Counted from the first letter of the stretch, positions 17,201 through 27,031 are shown. The stretch: 64,000 nt of DNA from DASVWH01 sp036389715 (GCA_036389715.1 DASVWH010000107.1:1-64000); one strand, 5' to 3'. Program-made: numbers and translations. Notes: generated by a model from the letters alone, not told the origin.

Positions 17201-17589
17201 TCGGCCGTCACGTCGGCCGGGCGGAGCGTAAAGTCCAGCTGCACGTTCTGGCCCGCGACCGTCGTCAGCTCCGTCCGCTCTTCGGTGGCGAATCCCGCAA
17301 AGGAGGCGCGCAGCGTATAGACGCCCGGGTCCAGCTCGATGATCCGGTAGCGCCCCTCGTCGTCGGCCGTGACGGTGCGCTCGACCCCTGTCTTAACCAG
17401 GATGGCCGTCACGCTCGCGCCCGGAACGATGGCCTTATTAGGGTCCGTCACGCGCCCGCTGATGGTCACGTTATCCAGGTCCTGCGCGCGCGCGCGCGGG
17501 CCCGCCCAGAGCAGGAGCAGGCAGAGCGCGGCCGCCAGGATGACGAAAGGGCGCGTGGGGCGCAGAAGAAGATGCGAGGGACGACTCAT
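14203..17589 (-). CDS. Oar-like TonB-dependent receptor with carboxypeptidase-regulatory-like domain
   Basis: About 1,128 residues from ATG 17589 (GGAGAG about 9 bases upstream; a start at 17607 is also open). Signal peptide ends in PRARAQ. Residues about 45-125 are a carboxypeptidase-like beta-sandwich (VTISGRVTDPNKAIVPGASV, DDEGRYRI, LDPGVYTLRASFAGF). A TonB plug-like region follows (TIDGLDNNDDRA, then VQVITNQFSAEYGRASGG). The rest is a 22-strand-type barrel ending in the aromatic-terminated LGLRFDF. This family is greatly expanded in acidobacteria and resembles Myxococcus Oar; it probably moves large substrates across the outer membrane. The substrate is unknown. Confidence 0.88.
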   Translation of the reverse strand: MSRPSHLLLRPTRPFVILAAALCLLLLWAGPRARAQDLDNVTISGRVTDPNKAIVPGASVTAILVKTGVERTVTADDEGRYRIIELDPGVYTLRASFAGFATEERTELTTVAGQNVQLDFTLRPADVTAEQVIVNEAETSPVDTTRTVVGGTVTTEEIESLPNSSRSPLDLIFTLGGVTEEPLSTRNLAEDRNTAPGNTPEEAGTFALAGGPAYSNNITIDGLDNNDDRAARERFQPSIEAVEEVQVITNQFSAEYGRASGGRINIRTRGGSQRYRGRLFYFYRNDIFNANTFRNKTAGLPRLPLEEHNPGLTFSGPLRLPGIFGLPGYDGGKRTFFFTAYEFDTVFDTATIDTLVPVGQNPLFAIPAPTIIGASRLEDAPTGVTPALVAPFLSSVSTPVRNHIYTARIDHKFSDLHNGSLLYQLGRLTNLRQFGGGNRLAESLQAKTRNTDALSYSDSYVFSAKLVNQVRIQFSRLTPGVEASGGRNPVVLISINDTSSAADPEDRSGTLIAGSSTTGATDRRENRLQVQDAVSYVRGAHSLKFGADMQRIRSTFIDLSDVSGTFNFTSVAEFLQNKPSRFRQTFETESTQQNTYVGFFVQDEWRLKPNLTVSYGLRYENESIIRDRNNFGPRFALAYDPFGTGRTVIRLGAGIFYNRALLRTIDDFTLGKQQLFFDTNDQRNATTGRLLTATERQQFISANLRFPQVLTPDSPLVAQYGSLNTNFSRRLDPTLRIPESYQANVGFERELGGKFVLEANYTYNRGIHLWREFNANAPILPSRYRSLTEYLLSRDFPNFRACPGCPRPLYDASTAGELVRFSLSTSDPAAPNTIARIFEAGVPISVFNLNNVNSTTALDAARDALNSLRPDPTRAEIEQLASIGNSFYHGLTLELRRRFQRSKNGLSFSFRAAYTLSRLIDDGIVNTSDALTPGDFRAERSRSLLDRRHRFVFSGTFDTPGWLGRLRLSPIFQLASGAPFNISIGGNDRNLDDVGNDRPIFTGDLGLLRAREPGEPLNPALLTAFALPTVGQTGNLPRNAGVGPGLFALNLNITREFRVNERMRLRPVIEIDNLLNKTVFSFGTEFINFSGLSPAATAAQRQAFIDSFLVTTRTLRPRQIRLGLRFDF

Positions 17590-17844
17590 ATATTCGCTCT
17601 CCGGCAAAGGGCGAAGTCAACCGTCACGCACGACAAAGGCGCGTGCGCATGAATGACGGGCCAAACCTGTGTGAAAAGATTACGCGGAAGCTCTCAGATT
17701 ATCCGCGTCGGACTGGGTGGCCGCCCTGGTCCAGACAAGGACCAGAAAGCCGGGCCTCTCGAACAGCTGCGCCGACGGGCACGGTGGCCGAACTTTAACA
17801 CCTGCCCGGAGAGAGCACAAGCGTGGGGTTTAAGGAGAGCCGGT

Positions 17845-18249
17845 TTAGCTATGCGAAGAGGTCCGGCGGCGCAGGTGCAGCGACGTGATGCGCGTGGTCG
17901 GGACCAGCGCGCCGGCTTCAGGCGGGGGAATCTCGGCGAAATTCCCGAAATCGCTCGTGTGCGATTGCAGGTAATCGAAGAAGCGCTCGAACTCGCGCTG
18001 CATCGCGTCCATCTTCTCGCGCATGTTGAGGATGATTTCGACGCCCGCCAGATTGACTCCGAGGTCGCGCGTCAGCGAAAGAATCACTTCGAGGCGTTCG
18101 AGATCGCTGTCCGTATAAAGCCTCGTGTTGCCCACCGAGCGCGAAGGCTTTAAGAGTCCCTCACGTTCGTAGAGCCGCAGAGTCTGCGGGTGGATGTCGA
18201 ACTGCTCCGCCACCGCGCTGATCGTGTAGGTCCGAGCTTTACGTTTCAT
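17845..18249 (-). CDS. hspR: MerR-family heat-shock repressor HspR
   Basis: A 134-residue protein with an N-terminal MerR winged helix (YTISAVAEQFDIHPQTLRLYE, GLLKPSRSVGNTRLYTDSDL) and a short helical C-terminal part. The variant YERE.GLLKPSR and the location directly after dnaK-dnaJ identify it as HspR, which in actinobacteria and others represses the dnaK operon by binding HAIR elements, with DnaK as co-repressor. It begins 37 bases after dnaJ, so it is probably co-transcribed and autoregulated. A HAIR-like site overlaps the dnaK promoter. The last 20 residues are Arg/Ser rich. Confidence 0.88.
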   Translation of the reverse strand: MKRKARTYTISAVAEQFDIHPQTLRLYEREGLLKPSRSVGNTRLYTDSDLERLEVILSLTRDLGVNLAGVEIILNMREKMDAMQREFERFFDYLQSHTSDFGNFAEIPPPEAGALVPTTRITSLHLRRRTSSHS

Positions 18250-18286
18250 AACAGTTTAGGAGTGCTGAATTTTTTCAGTTCTTTCC

Positions 18287-19459
18287 TCATTCGAGCCCCA
18301 TCGCCACGCGCGGGTTGTCCGGGTTGAGCTGCGCATAGCGGCGCAGGAGTTCCTTCGTCTCCTCGGAAATAACTTCTGGCAGCGTGACCTGCACTTCGAC
18401 GAACTGATCGCCGCGCAATTGCGGGTTGCGCAGCGACGGCGCGCCGCGCTCGCGCAGGCGAATCTTCATCCCGGACTGCGTGCCCGGACGAATCTTCAAC
18501 TGCGTCTTACCTTCGACGGTCGGGACCTCTATGTTCGAGCCAAGCGCAGCCTCCGCGACCGTGATCGGCACCGTCACGTAGATGTTGTCGCCCTTGCGCG
18601 TGAAATACTTGTGCCGCCCGACGTTCGTGATGATGTAGAGATCGCCCGCGGGCGCGCCCATCCGCCCGCCCTCGCCTTTGCCCGCGATGCGGACGCGCGA
18701 GCCCGTGTCAACGCCAGCCGGGATACGCACGTTCTTGAGCGTCTCGGTCTTCGGCGTGACGCCGCTGCCCTTGCAGACAGAGCAGGGTTGACGGCGCTTG
18801 CCCGCGCCCCCGCAATCAGGGCATTCCTGCGAAAACTTGAGCCGCCCGCCCGCCCGCTGCACCTGCCCGGAACCCTTGCAGGTCGAGCACGTGACGAGCG
18901 GTCCGCCCGTGTCGCCCGCCCCGTTGCAGCGCGAACACTGCTCCGAGCGGTTGACGGTGATGTTGGTCGTCATCCCCGTGATGGCCTCCTCGAAGGAGAG
19001 CGCCAGCGGCATCTCTATGTCCGCGCCGCGCACGGGCTGGGGCCTGGGCGGCTCGCGCTCCTGCCTCGAACCCGACCCGCCGAAGAGGTCCGCGAAGATG
19101 TCCCGGAAGCTGGAGCCGCTGCCCGTCGAAGTGTTTGAAGCCGAGCCCCAGTCGAAGCCCTCGAAATCGAAGCCGCCCGCGCCGCTGCGGCCAGCGCCCG
19201 GAGCCGCGGCCCCGCGCGCCGCCGCGTCCGCCAGGTTGTCCGAATACTGGCCGAAGCGGTCGTAGACCTTACGCTTCTTCTCATCGGAGAGCACATCGTG
19301 CGCCTCCGTGATGAGCTTGAAGCGCTCCTCGGCCGACTTGTCGCCCGGATTAACGTCCGGGTGATACTTGCGCGCCAGCCTCCGGTAAGCCTTCTTGATC
19401 TCGTCGGGCTTGGCGTCTCGCTTGACGCCGAGCACTTTGTAGTAATCTTCTTTTGCCAT
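18287..19459 (-). CDS. dnaJ: molecular chaperone DnaJ
   Basis: A 390-residue type I DnaJ. The J domain (residues 4-70) has HPD at 33-35. A Gly/Phe/Ser-rich linker spans about 75-135. The cysteine-rich domain holds four motifs (CSRCNGAG, CSTCKGSG, CPDCGGAG, CSVCKGSG), followed by the two-lobed substrate-binding domain (RIPAGVDTGSRVRI, GDLYIITNV, VEVPTVEG-like EVPTVEGKTQLKI). It delivers unfolded proteins to DnaK and stimulates its ATPase. It lies 79 bases after dnaK, with a long heptamer hairpin in between, and just before hspR. Confidence 0.95.
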   Translation of the reverse strand: MAKEDYYKVLGVKRDAKPDEIKKAYRRLARKYHPDVNPGDKSAEERFKLITEAHDVLSDEKKRKVYDRFGQYSDNLADAAARGAAAPGAGRSGAGGFDFEGFDWGSASNTSTGSGSSFRDIFADLFGGSGSRQEREPPRPQPVRGADIEMPLALSFEEAITGMTTNITVNRSEQCSRCNGAGDTGGPLVTCSTCKGSGQVQRAGGRLKFSQECPDCGGAGKRRQPCSVCKGSGVTPKTETLKNVRIPAGVDTGSRVRIAGKGEGGRMGAPAGDLYIITNVGRHKYFTRKGDNIYVTVPITVAEAALGSNIEVPTVEGKTQLKIRPGTQSGMKIRLRERGAPSLRNPQLRGDQFVEVQVTLPEVISEETKELLRRYAQLNPDNPRVAMGLE

Positions 19460-19466
19460 TGATTAG

Positions 19467-19532
19467 CGAGCGGCGAGCAGTAAGCAGTGAGCAGTAAAAA
19501 TCGTCTGCTTACTGCTTACTGCTCACCGCTTA
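19467..19532. repeat. heptamer (TRAGCAG) inverted repeat between dnaK and dnaJ
   Basis: Four 7-base units (CGAGCGG, CGAGCAG, TAAGCAG, TGAGCAG; 19467-19494) face four reverse-complement units (CTGCTTA, CTGCTTA, CTGCTCA, CCGCTTA; 19505-19532) across a 10-base loop. They give a 28-base imperfect stem in the dnaK-dnaJ spacer, beginning 6 bases after the dnaK stop codon. It may attenuate or process the operon mRNA. Confidence 0.85.
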
Positions 19533-19538
19533 CTTCCG

Positions 19539-21479
<1,941 letters not shown>

Positions 21480-21618
21480 TGCTTCCTATTCTCCCAATCT
21501 TGATTAACCGCCCTCCCGCCCGGCGGGAAACGGCCTTTTGACGCATCCACCGCTCGCTGCTGCGACTGTGCCCGCCGCCCCTCTCCCTCTGCCGAGACCT
21601 TCGAGAGAGCGCGGCGCG

Positions 21619-21637
21619 GTTCAATTCAGGGTTGAAC
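21619..21637. promoter_or_regulatory. palindrome GTTCAA-N7-TTGAAC just downstream of the dnaK start site
   Basis: Two perfect 6-base arms with a 7-base spacer, the same spacing as the HAIR-like site 18 bases upstream. It lies at the expected transcription start region of dnaK and may be a second operator half or a different regulator's site. Confidence 0.4.
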
Positions 21638-21645
21638 GCTTCCTT

Positions 21646-21674
21646 AATATAATACTTGAGTGCGTTCTTGTCAA
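21646..21674 (-). promoter_or_regulatory. sigma-70 promoter of dnaK
   Basis: On the minus strand, TTGACA (21674-21669) and TATATT (21651-21646) are separated by 17 bases, close to the ideal housekeeping promoter. The predicted transcript starts near 21639, giving a leader of about 160 bases to dnaK. Confidence 0.75.
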
Positions 21675-21675
21675 C
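21655..21675. promoter_or_regulatory. HAIR-like HspR operator at the dnaK promoter
   Basis: CTTGAGT-GCGTTCT-TGTCAAC: the left half matches the HAIR half-site CTTGAGT exactly, the 7-base spacer is canonical, and the right half matches 4 of 7 positions of ACTCAAG. It overlaps the -35 box and spacer, where bound HspR would block polymerase. Confidence 0.6.
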
Positions 21676-21765
21676 TTTTAAATACGACCTCCGCGGCCGG
21701 TCTCTCGACCAGCTAAGCGCTGACACACTTAGACTTATAGAACAGCGGGAACGGGGCTGAAGAGT

Positions 21766-22356
21766 CTAATCGTCGTGGCGGCGGTCTTCGTTGAGCAGCC
21801 TGGAGGCGAAAAAGACGTAGTGGATACCGGAAATGATGGCGAAGGCGAAGACCGTCGTATAGACGGTCGGGAGGTAGCCGCTGACGGAAGGGAAGCCAGC
21901 GGCGATGAGAATGGCGGCGATGGCCAGAATCTGCACGGTCGTATTGATTTTGCCGAGCCAGGAGGGGCGAAAACGGCTAAAACCCGTGACGATATTGATG
22001 GCCGCCGCGCCGACCAGGATAAAGACATCGCGGCTCAGGACGGCCGTCGTGACCCAGAAGGGGACCGGGAAATGGCGCGGCACGGGCTGCGGGCTGATGT
22101 TTGGCAGCGAGAGGACGACAAACGAGGTGACGAGCAGGAGCTTGTCTGCTATCGGGTCTAGAATCGCGCCGAGCTGCGATTTCTGGTTGAAGCGGCGCGC
22201 GAAGAGCCCGTCGAGGCCGTCGGTCACGCCCGCGAGGACGAAAACGGCCAGCGCCCACTCGAATTTCCGGTAAAAGAGGAGCGAGACGAAGAACGGAATC
22301 AACGCCATGCGGAACATGGTCAGCACATTCGGCAGCGTGACAATCCGTGAGGACAT
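21766..22356 (-). CDS. pgsA: CDP-diacylglycerol--glycerol-3-phosphate 3-phosphatidyltransferase
   Basis: A 196-residue polytopic inner-membrane enzyme of the CDP-alcohol phosphatidyltransferase family. The complete signature DxxDGxxARx8GxxxDxxxD is visible in TDGLDGLFARRF then LGAILDPIADK (residues about 46-73). N-terminal TLPNVLTMFRMALIPF is typical of PgsA, which makes phosphatidylglycerol phosphate. Five to six membrane helices follow. It could in principle be another CDP-alcohol transferase, but length and N terminus fit PgsA best. It lies upstream of nothing on the same strand except dnaK promoter DNA, 90 bases away. Confidence 0.85.
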   Translation of the reverse strand: MSSRIVTLPNVLTMFRMALIPFFVSLLFYRKFEWALAVFVLAGVTDGLDGLFARRFNQKSQLGAILDPIADKLLLVTSFVVLSLPNISPQPVPRHFPVPFWVTTAVLSRDVFILVGAAAINIVTGFSRFRPSWLGKINTTVQILAIAAILIAAGFPSVSGYLPTVYTTVFAFAIISGIHYVFFASRLLNEDRRHDD

Positions 22357-22518
22357 CTAGGAGCGGCGACGAGTAACGAACCGTCGTTGACGGCCGGTTG
22401 AATCTGGGCTTGGCATCCTCTTACTCATCATATCTTTATGCACACGCAGCGGTTCCCTGCGGAAAGCCGCGCATTATAGTTACTGCCCGGCACAAGCGCA
22501 AGGTTAGCGGCCGGAGCT

Positions 22519-24306
22519 TCACGGTTGGAGCGGCCAGAAGATGGGGACGAGCACGATGACGATGGCAAAGACGGCGAGCGTCAGAATCGAGCCGACCTTG
22601 ACGAAATCCATGAACCTGTACCGGCCCGGCGTAAAAATCAGCACGCAGGCGGGCTCAAGCGGCGTCAGGAAAGAGCAGGAGGCCGCGTAGGTCACAGTGA
22701 CGGCGAAGGCGCGCGGGTTAAGGCCGAGCGCGACGGCCGTTTTGACGGCGATGGGCAGCATGACGAGCGCCGCCGCCTGGTTCGACATCGGCTGCGTCAG
22801 CGCCACCGTCATGACGAAGAACCCGGCCAGCACGGCCAGGCCCCCGTAAGGCCCGGCGTAATTCCTGATGAAATCGGCCAGGTACTGATCGGCGTGCGTG
22901 CGCTCCATCGCCACGCCGAAGCTAATCATCCCGGCGATGAGCACGATTAAGCGCCACTCGATAAAGTTGTACATCTCCTGCGTGCGGACGGCGCGGCTGG
23001 CCAGCAGGATGAGGACGCCGAAGAGGACGGCCACCGAGAGCGGCAGCCCGCCCAGATGCGTCGTCGAGAAGAAGAGAAAGACGGCGAAGGCAAAGAGCGC
23101 CCAGCGCCTTTTCCCGGCGCGCGCGCCCCTCTCCGAAACGTCTTCGAGCAGCAGCAGGTGGCCTTCGGTCGTCAAAGGCTCTATGTCCTGGCGCTTGCCC
23201 TGGACGAGCAGCACATCGCCGAAGCGGAGGCTGACGCTGCTAATCTTCGAGAGCAGGGCGACGCCGTGGCGGTTGATGGCCAGCACCGTCAGGTTATAAC
23301 GCTGCCGGAATCTGAGCCCCTTCATCGTCCGCCCGATGAAATCCGAGCCCCGCAGGACCATCACTTCAAACAACTCCACATCGCCGCGCTCCAGGACCTG
23401 ATCGCTGAGCTTAAAATCGGCCTTAATCTCTATCCCCGCCTCCGTCTTGACGCGCAGGATGTCCTCGATGCGTCCCTGGACCAGCAGGAGGTCCTCGGCC
23501 TGGACTCGCTCGGTGGCGCTCGGGGCAATCCGTCCCTGCTTGCCGCGGATGATGCCGACGACCGTCAGGTCCAACTCCTGCCCGACGTTGGCCTCGGAGA
23601 GCGTCTTGCCGACGAGCGGGGAGTCCGGCAGCACGATCACCTCGGACATGTATTCGCGGATGTGATACTGCTCGGTCAGGGAATCGGAGCCGCCCCTTCG
23701 CGGCAGCAGTCGCAGACCGACGAGCAGCATGTAGAGCATCCCGACGCAGACAATCGGCACGCCCACCCAGGTCAGCTCGAACATCGTGAAGGGCTGCATC
23801 CCGTAGCGCGGCAGCGCGCCGCTCACCGCCAGGTTGGTCGAAGTCCCGATGAGCGTACAGGTCCCGCCGAGGATCGCGCCGAAGGCCAGCGGCATCAGCA
23901 GCTTTGAAGGCGCGATGCGCGCGCGCACGGACATTCCCAGGACGACAGGGACGAACATGGCTGTCGTCGTCGTGTTCTTCATGACGGAGGCGCAGGCGGC
24001 GGCGACGAGCATAATCAGCGCCGAGAGTCGAAATTCACTGCCGCCAGCGATGCGGTGCAGGCGTCTGCCGACGACATCTATGACGCCGGTTTTGACGAGG
24101 CCCCCCGTCAGGATAAAGAGGCCGGAGATGGTAATCACGATGTCGTCGCCGAAGCCCGCAAAGGCCTCCTTGACGGGCAGTGTGCCCGTCACGATGAGGC
24201 CGATGACCAGCAGGATCGTGACGATGTCAATGGGGATGCGCTCGGTCGCAAAGAGCACGACGCCGATCAGCAGCAGCCCCAGGACGATGGCGATAGGAGT
24301 AGTCAT
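22519..24306 (-). CDS. SLC13-type permease with two TrkA-C (RCK_C) domains
   Basis: About 595 residues from ATG 24306 (a GTG at 24333 is also possible; neither has a clear ribosome binding site). Membrane helices at both ends flank a central soluble part with two RCK_C domains: EVIVLPDSPLVGKTLSEANV... and FEVMVLRGSDFIGRTMKGL..., each ending in a D.LLVQG strand. The transporter halves show the repeated SLC13/DASS pattern (KNTTTTAMFVPV, MSNQAAALVMLPI). The family imports dicarboxylates, sulfate or similar anions with Na+; RCK_C domains suggest ligand gating. The substrate cannot be told. Confidence 0.85.
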   Translation of the reverse strand: MTTPIAIVLGLLLIGVVLFATERIPIDIVTILLVIGLIVTGTLPVKEAFAGFGDDIVITISGLFILTGGLVKTGVIDVVGRRLHRIAGGSEFRLSALIMLVAAACASVMKNTTTTAMFVPVVLGMSVRARIAPSKLLMPLAFGAILGGTCTLIGTSTNLAVSGALPRYGMQPFTMFELTWVGVPIVCVGMLYMLLVGLRLLPRRGGSDSLTEQYHIREYMSEVIVLPDSPLVGKTLSEANVGQELDLTVVGIIRGKQGRIAPSATERVQAEDLLLVQGRIEDILRVKTEAGIEIKADFKLSDQVLERGDVELFEVMVLRGSDFIGRTMKGLRFRQRYNLTVLAINRHGVALLSKISSVSLRFGDVLLVQGKRQDIEPLTTEGHLLLLEDVSERGARAGKRRWALFAFAVFLFFSTTHLGGLPLSVAVLFGVLILLASRAVRTQEMYNFIEWRLIVLIAGMISFGVAMERTHADQYLADFIRNYAGPYGGLAVLAGFFVMTVALTQPMSNQAAALVMLPIAVKTAVALGLNPRAFAVTVTYAASCSFLTPLEPACVLIFTPGRYRFMDFVKVGSILTLAVFAIVIVLVPIFWPLQP

Positions 24307-24392
24307 AACCGTTTCTGTTATAATCTCTGCCACTGACGATTCGGGGTCAGCGCAGAGGCTTTTTATACTTACTCAAGGGGGTTACATTTGTT

Positions 24393-24911
24393 GTGAGCGA
24401 GCATTGCATTCTTGTCATAGAAGATCAAGAAGATTTGGCGGAGCTGTACGAAGCGACGCTCAAGAACGCCGGTTACGGTGTCAGAAACGCTTTCACGGGC
24501 GAAGAAGGGCTGGCGGAATTCCAGGCCAACGGGGCCGACGTGATTCTGCTCGACATGACGCTGCCGGAGATGCACGGGACGCAGGTGCTGCATGAAATCC
24601 GGGCGATTAATCCGAGCGTGCCCGTCATCGTCATCACGGCCGAAGAGAGCGAGCAACTGCGCGAGCAGTGCCAGCGGCTCGGCGTTCATGACTATCTCTC
24701 CAAGCCCGTCAATTACGACGCGATGCTGACGGCCATCGAGTTCGCCCTCGACACCCCGCCGCAGGAGGCCGAGCTGATTACGCTGCGCCTGCCGACGAGC
24801 ATCATCGAACAGCTCAGGGAGTTTGACTCGAACCTCGAACGCGCCATCACGCAACTGGTCGAAGACCGCCAGCAGAAGGCCGCTCAAGCCCGCGCCGCAC
24901 AGGGACAGTAA
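24393..24911 (+). CDS. response regulator with short C-terminal ribbon-helix-helix-like tail
   Basis: A 172-residue protein from GTG 24393 (GGGGG 11 bases upstream). Residues 1-120 are a receiver domain: acidic pair Glu10/Asp11, phosphorylated Asp54 in VILLDMTLPE, Thr82 and Lys104 (YLSKP). After a short linker, residues about 130-162 read LITLRLPTSIIEQL..., a beta strand plus two helices ending ITQLVEDR. That pattern resembles a ribbon-helix-helix (CopG/Arc-like) DNA-binding unit rather than a simple helix, but this is inference. No sensor kinase lies nearby. It is divergent from the SLC13 gene. Confidence 0.8.
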   Translation: MSEHCILVIEDQEDLAELYEATLKNAGYGVRNAFTGEEGLAEFQANGADVILLDMTLPEMHGTQVLHEIRAINPSVPVIVITAEESEQLREQCQRLGVHDYLSKPVNYDAMLTAIEFALDTPPQEAELITLRLPTSIIEQLREFDSNLERAITQLVEDRQQKAAQARAAQGQ

Positions 24912-25068
24912 GCACTAACGCTGCTCGTCGGCTGCGGCGAAAACCAACCATCCTCATCAGCTTTCAGGTCAGGGGCCGCATGCTGTCCGGCAAGACAGGC
25001 TCCTGGCCGCATCCGCGGCATCCCTGCGCCCGGTCTCCGCTCCTTAATATTTCCGCTCTTAGCTGCTC

Positions 25069-26103
25069 TTAATTGAAGAGCGAAGGCTCGCCTGCGGTCC
25101 TGGCTTTCTTCGGCGCGCGCTTCTTTGCGGTCTCGGCCTGTTCAGTGCCCGGATGATGCGCCAGGTGCTCGGCGTTCAAGCCGAGTTCGCGCAAGCTGGC
25201 GGCAAACTTCGGCTCCCCGTGCATGGTGATGATTCTCCGCGCGCCGGATTCGCGCGCCAGCCTGACCAGCTCATCGTAATCGGCATGGTCCGAAAGCGGC
25301 AGAATCAAATCCACGTTCCTGTACATGTAGGGCGCGCTCCTGTGCATGGCCCAGCCCGTCAGCATCATCACGTAGCGCCGTTCGATGTTGGTAATCATCG
25401 GCTGCTTGCGACAACCGGGCGGCGCAATCAGGACGCGCCCGCGCACGTGCTCGCGGTGATACTTCTCATAGGGGCCGGAAAACTCTACGCCAAGCTCGCG
25501 GTAAATCTCCGTCACGTTCCAGACAGCGCCGTGCAGCGTGACGCGATAGCCGCGCCGCAGCAGCAGCTCAAGCGCCTCCTGTCCCTTCCCCAGCGAATAG
25601 GCCAGCACGACGGGCACGCGGTCGTCCGAGAGGGCGCGGTCCACCCCCGCATAAAGGCGCTCGAAGGTTGCCACGTCCGGCGGGAAACGATAGAGCGGGT
25701 CGCCGAAGGTTGATTCCATGACGAGCGTGTCGCAGGGCACGATGACCGCGTCCTCGGCCGCCACGTTCGGGCGCAGCTTGATGTCGCCGGTGTAGACCAG
25801 GCGCTCGCCCTCGGCTTCGACCAGGACCTGCGCGGAGCCCAGGCAATGGCCCGCCGGGAAAAAGGTCAGCGCGAAACGGCCGTAATCGCGCCGCTCGCCG
25901 TAGGAGAGAGTTTCCATCTCGGCGTCTCCGCGGCGGTGGCGAAAGATGCGCGCAGTCTCCGGCGTCGAGATGATCGAGCGATGCTCCGCGATGTGGTCCG
26001 AGTGGCCGTGAGAGATAACGCAGCGGTCGCGCGGCCCGTCCGCGTCCATCCAGAGATCGAGGTCGGGCAGGTACAGGCCCTCACGATATTCAACCCTTAA
26101 CAC
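25069..26103 (-). CDS. MBL-fold, ligase-associated DNA exonuclease type protein
   Basis: About 344 residues from GTG 26103 (AGGAAAGGG 6-8 bases upstream; the frame extends to 26133). A metallo-beta-lactamase domain shows the HGHSDH metal-binding motif near residue 40, FFPAGHCLGSAQV, and VYTGDIK, followed by VMESTFGDP and a beta-CASP-like region with LSDHADYDEL and MHGEP. This layout matches the Cft2/YhcR-like 'ligase-associated DNA exonuclease' group (TIGR04122). Those genes usually sit beside an ATP-dependent DNA ligase and helicase; no such neighbours are present here. The tail is Lys/Ala rich (AETAKKRAPKKARTAG). Confidence 0.8.
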   Translation of the reverse strand: MLRVEYREGLYLPDLDLWMDADGPRDRCVISHGHSDHIAEHRSIISTPETARIFRHRRGDAEMETLSYGERRDYGRFALTFFPAGHCLGSAQVLVEAEGERLVYTGDIKLRPNVAAEDAVIVPCDTLVMESTFGDPLYRFPPDVATFERLYAGVDRALSDDRVPVVLAYSLGKGQEALELLLRRGYRVTLHGAVWNVTEIYRELGVEFSGPYEKYHREHVRGRVLIAPPGCRKQPMITNIERRYVMMLTGWAMHRSAPYMYRNVDLILPLSDHADYDELVRLARESGARRIITMHGEPKFAASLRELGLNAEHLAHHPGTEQAETAKKRAPKKARTAGEPSLFN

Positions 26104-26251
26104 TGCGCACCCTTTCCTGAAGCACGAGCGCACCGCTCCCCGCTCAAGCAGAGCCCGGGGCTTGCTTCCGTTCTCTCGTTAACTTACTCTTCGGGAGCTT
26201 AACTCGAAGCTATTATAAGTCACCCCGGCGGATGTAAGCTACCGAGCAGTG

Positions 26252-27031
26252 ATGGCTTTAGACGATTCAAATCCCGCTGGCGCGCTGGCGCCCGAAGTGG
26301 CGGCCGAGCAGACGGCGCGGCCCCGCGAGGTCAGGCGTTTGTGGCGGGCGGAAGTTATTTACGGCGTCGCGCTGGCGGGCTTCGCCGTGCTCGCCCTCTT
26401 CGCGCATCTCTACACCTACTTCGCCTGGGACTTGGCGGCCAAGGACAGGCTGCAAACCCTGGATGCGCCCGCGCTGCTGGCCTTCATGCAGGCGGTCTCC
26501 ATCTTTGGAAACGGTTGGAGGCCGTTCGCGCTCTCGGCCTTGACGATCATCCTGCTGCTCCTGCGAGCCAGGCGCAGCGAGGCCGCCGGGCTGACTTTGA
26601 GCGTCGCGGGCGGCTCCCTGCTCAACTACCTGATTAAGCTGGTCATCGCGCGGCCGCGGCCCGACGATTCGCTCGTCGAGGTCTTCGTTGATTTGAAGAC
26701 GGAGAGCTTCCCCTCCGGCCACGTGACATTTTACGTCTGCTACTTCGGCTTTCTCTTCTTCATGGCCTTCGCGCTCCTGCCACACCGCTCGACGGCGCGT
26801 CGCCTGGCGCTGGTCCTGACAACTGTCCCCATCGCACTGGTCGGGCTCTCGCGCATCTATCTGGGCGCGCACTGGCCCAGCGACACGCTCGGCGCATACC
26901 TGATGAGCGGCCTCTGGCTGGCCTTTTCGCTCTCGATGTACCGCCGCTGGAAGGGGCACGCGACCTTTCACCCGGAAGAGCCGCCCGTGGCCGACCCGTC
27001 CGGCGAACCGCCTGCCGCGGAAGAGCAATAG
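26252..27031 (+). CDS. PAP2-family membrane phosphatase
   Basis: About 259 residues (tandem GTG-ATG at 26249/26252; ATG chosen). Six membrane helices and the three phosphatase blocks are visible: KLVIARPRPDD (KxxxxxxRP), FPSGHVTFY (PSGH), and SRIYLGAHWPSDTLG (SRxxxxxHxxxD with the catalytic His). Members dephosphorylate phosphatidic acid, phosphatidylglycerol phosphate or undecaprenyl pyrophosphate on the outer face of the inner membrane. pgsA is 4 kb away, which allows but does not show a phosphatidylglycerol-phosphate phosphatase role. The C-terminal 25 residues are Pro/Glu-rich and probably disordered. Confidence 0.85.
   Translation: MALDDSNPAGALAPEVAAEQTARPREVRRLWRAEVIYGVALAGFAVLALFAHLYTYFAWDLAAKDRLQTLDAPALLAFMQAVSIFGNGWRPFALSALTIILLLLRARRSEAAGLTLSVAGGSLLNYLIKLVIARPRPDDSLVEVFVDLKTESFPSGHVTFYVCYFGFLFFMAFALLPHRSTARRLALVLTTVPIALVGLSRIYLGAHWPSDTLGAYLMSGLWLAFSLSMYRRWKGHATFHPEEPPVADPSGEPPAAEEQ

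Noticed and set aside
17726..17745. CTGGTCC-AGACAA-GGACCAG hairpin between hspR and the receptor gene as a terminator
   Set aside because: Seven-base arms only and no T run on the minus strand, so termination is not supported; may be chance.
24370..24376. ACTCAAG before the response-regulator gene as a HAIR site
   Set aside because: The matching CTTGAGT half is absent at the required distance.
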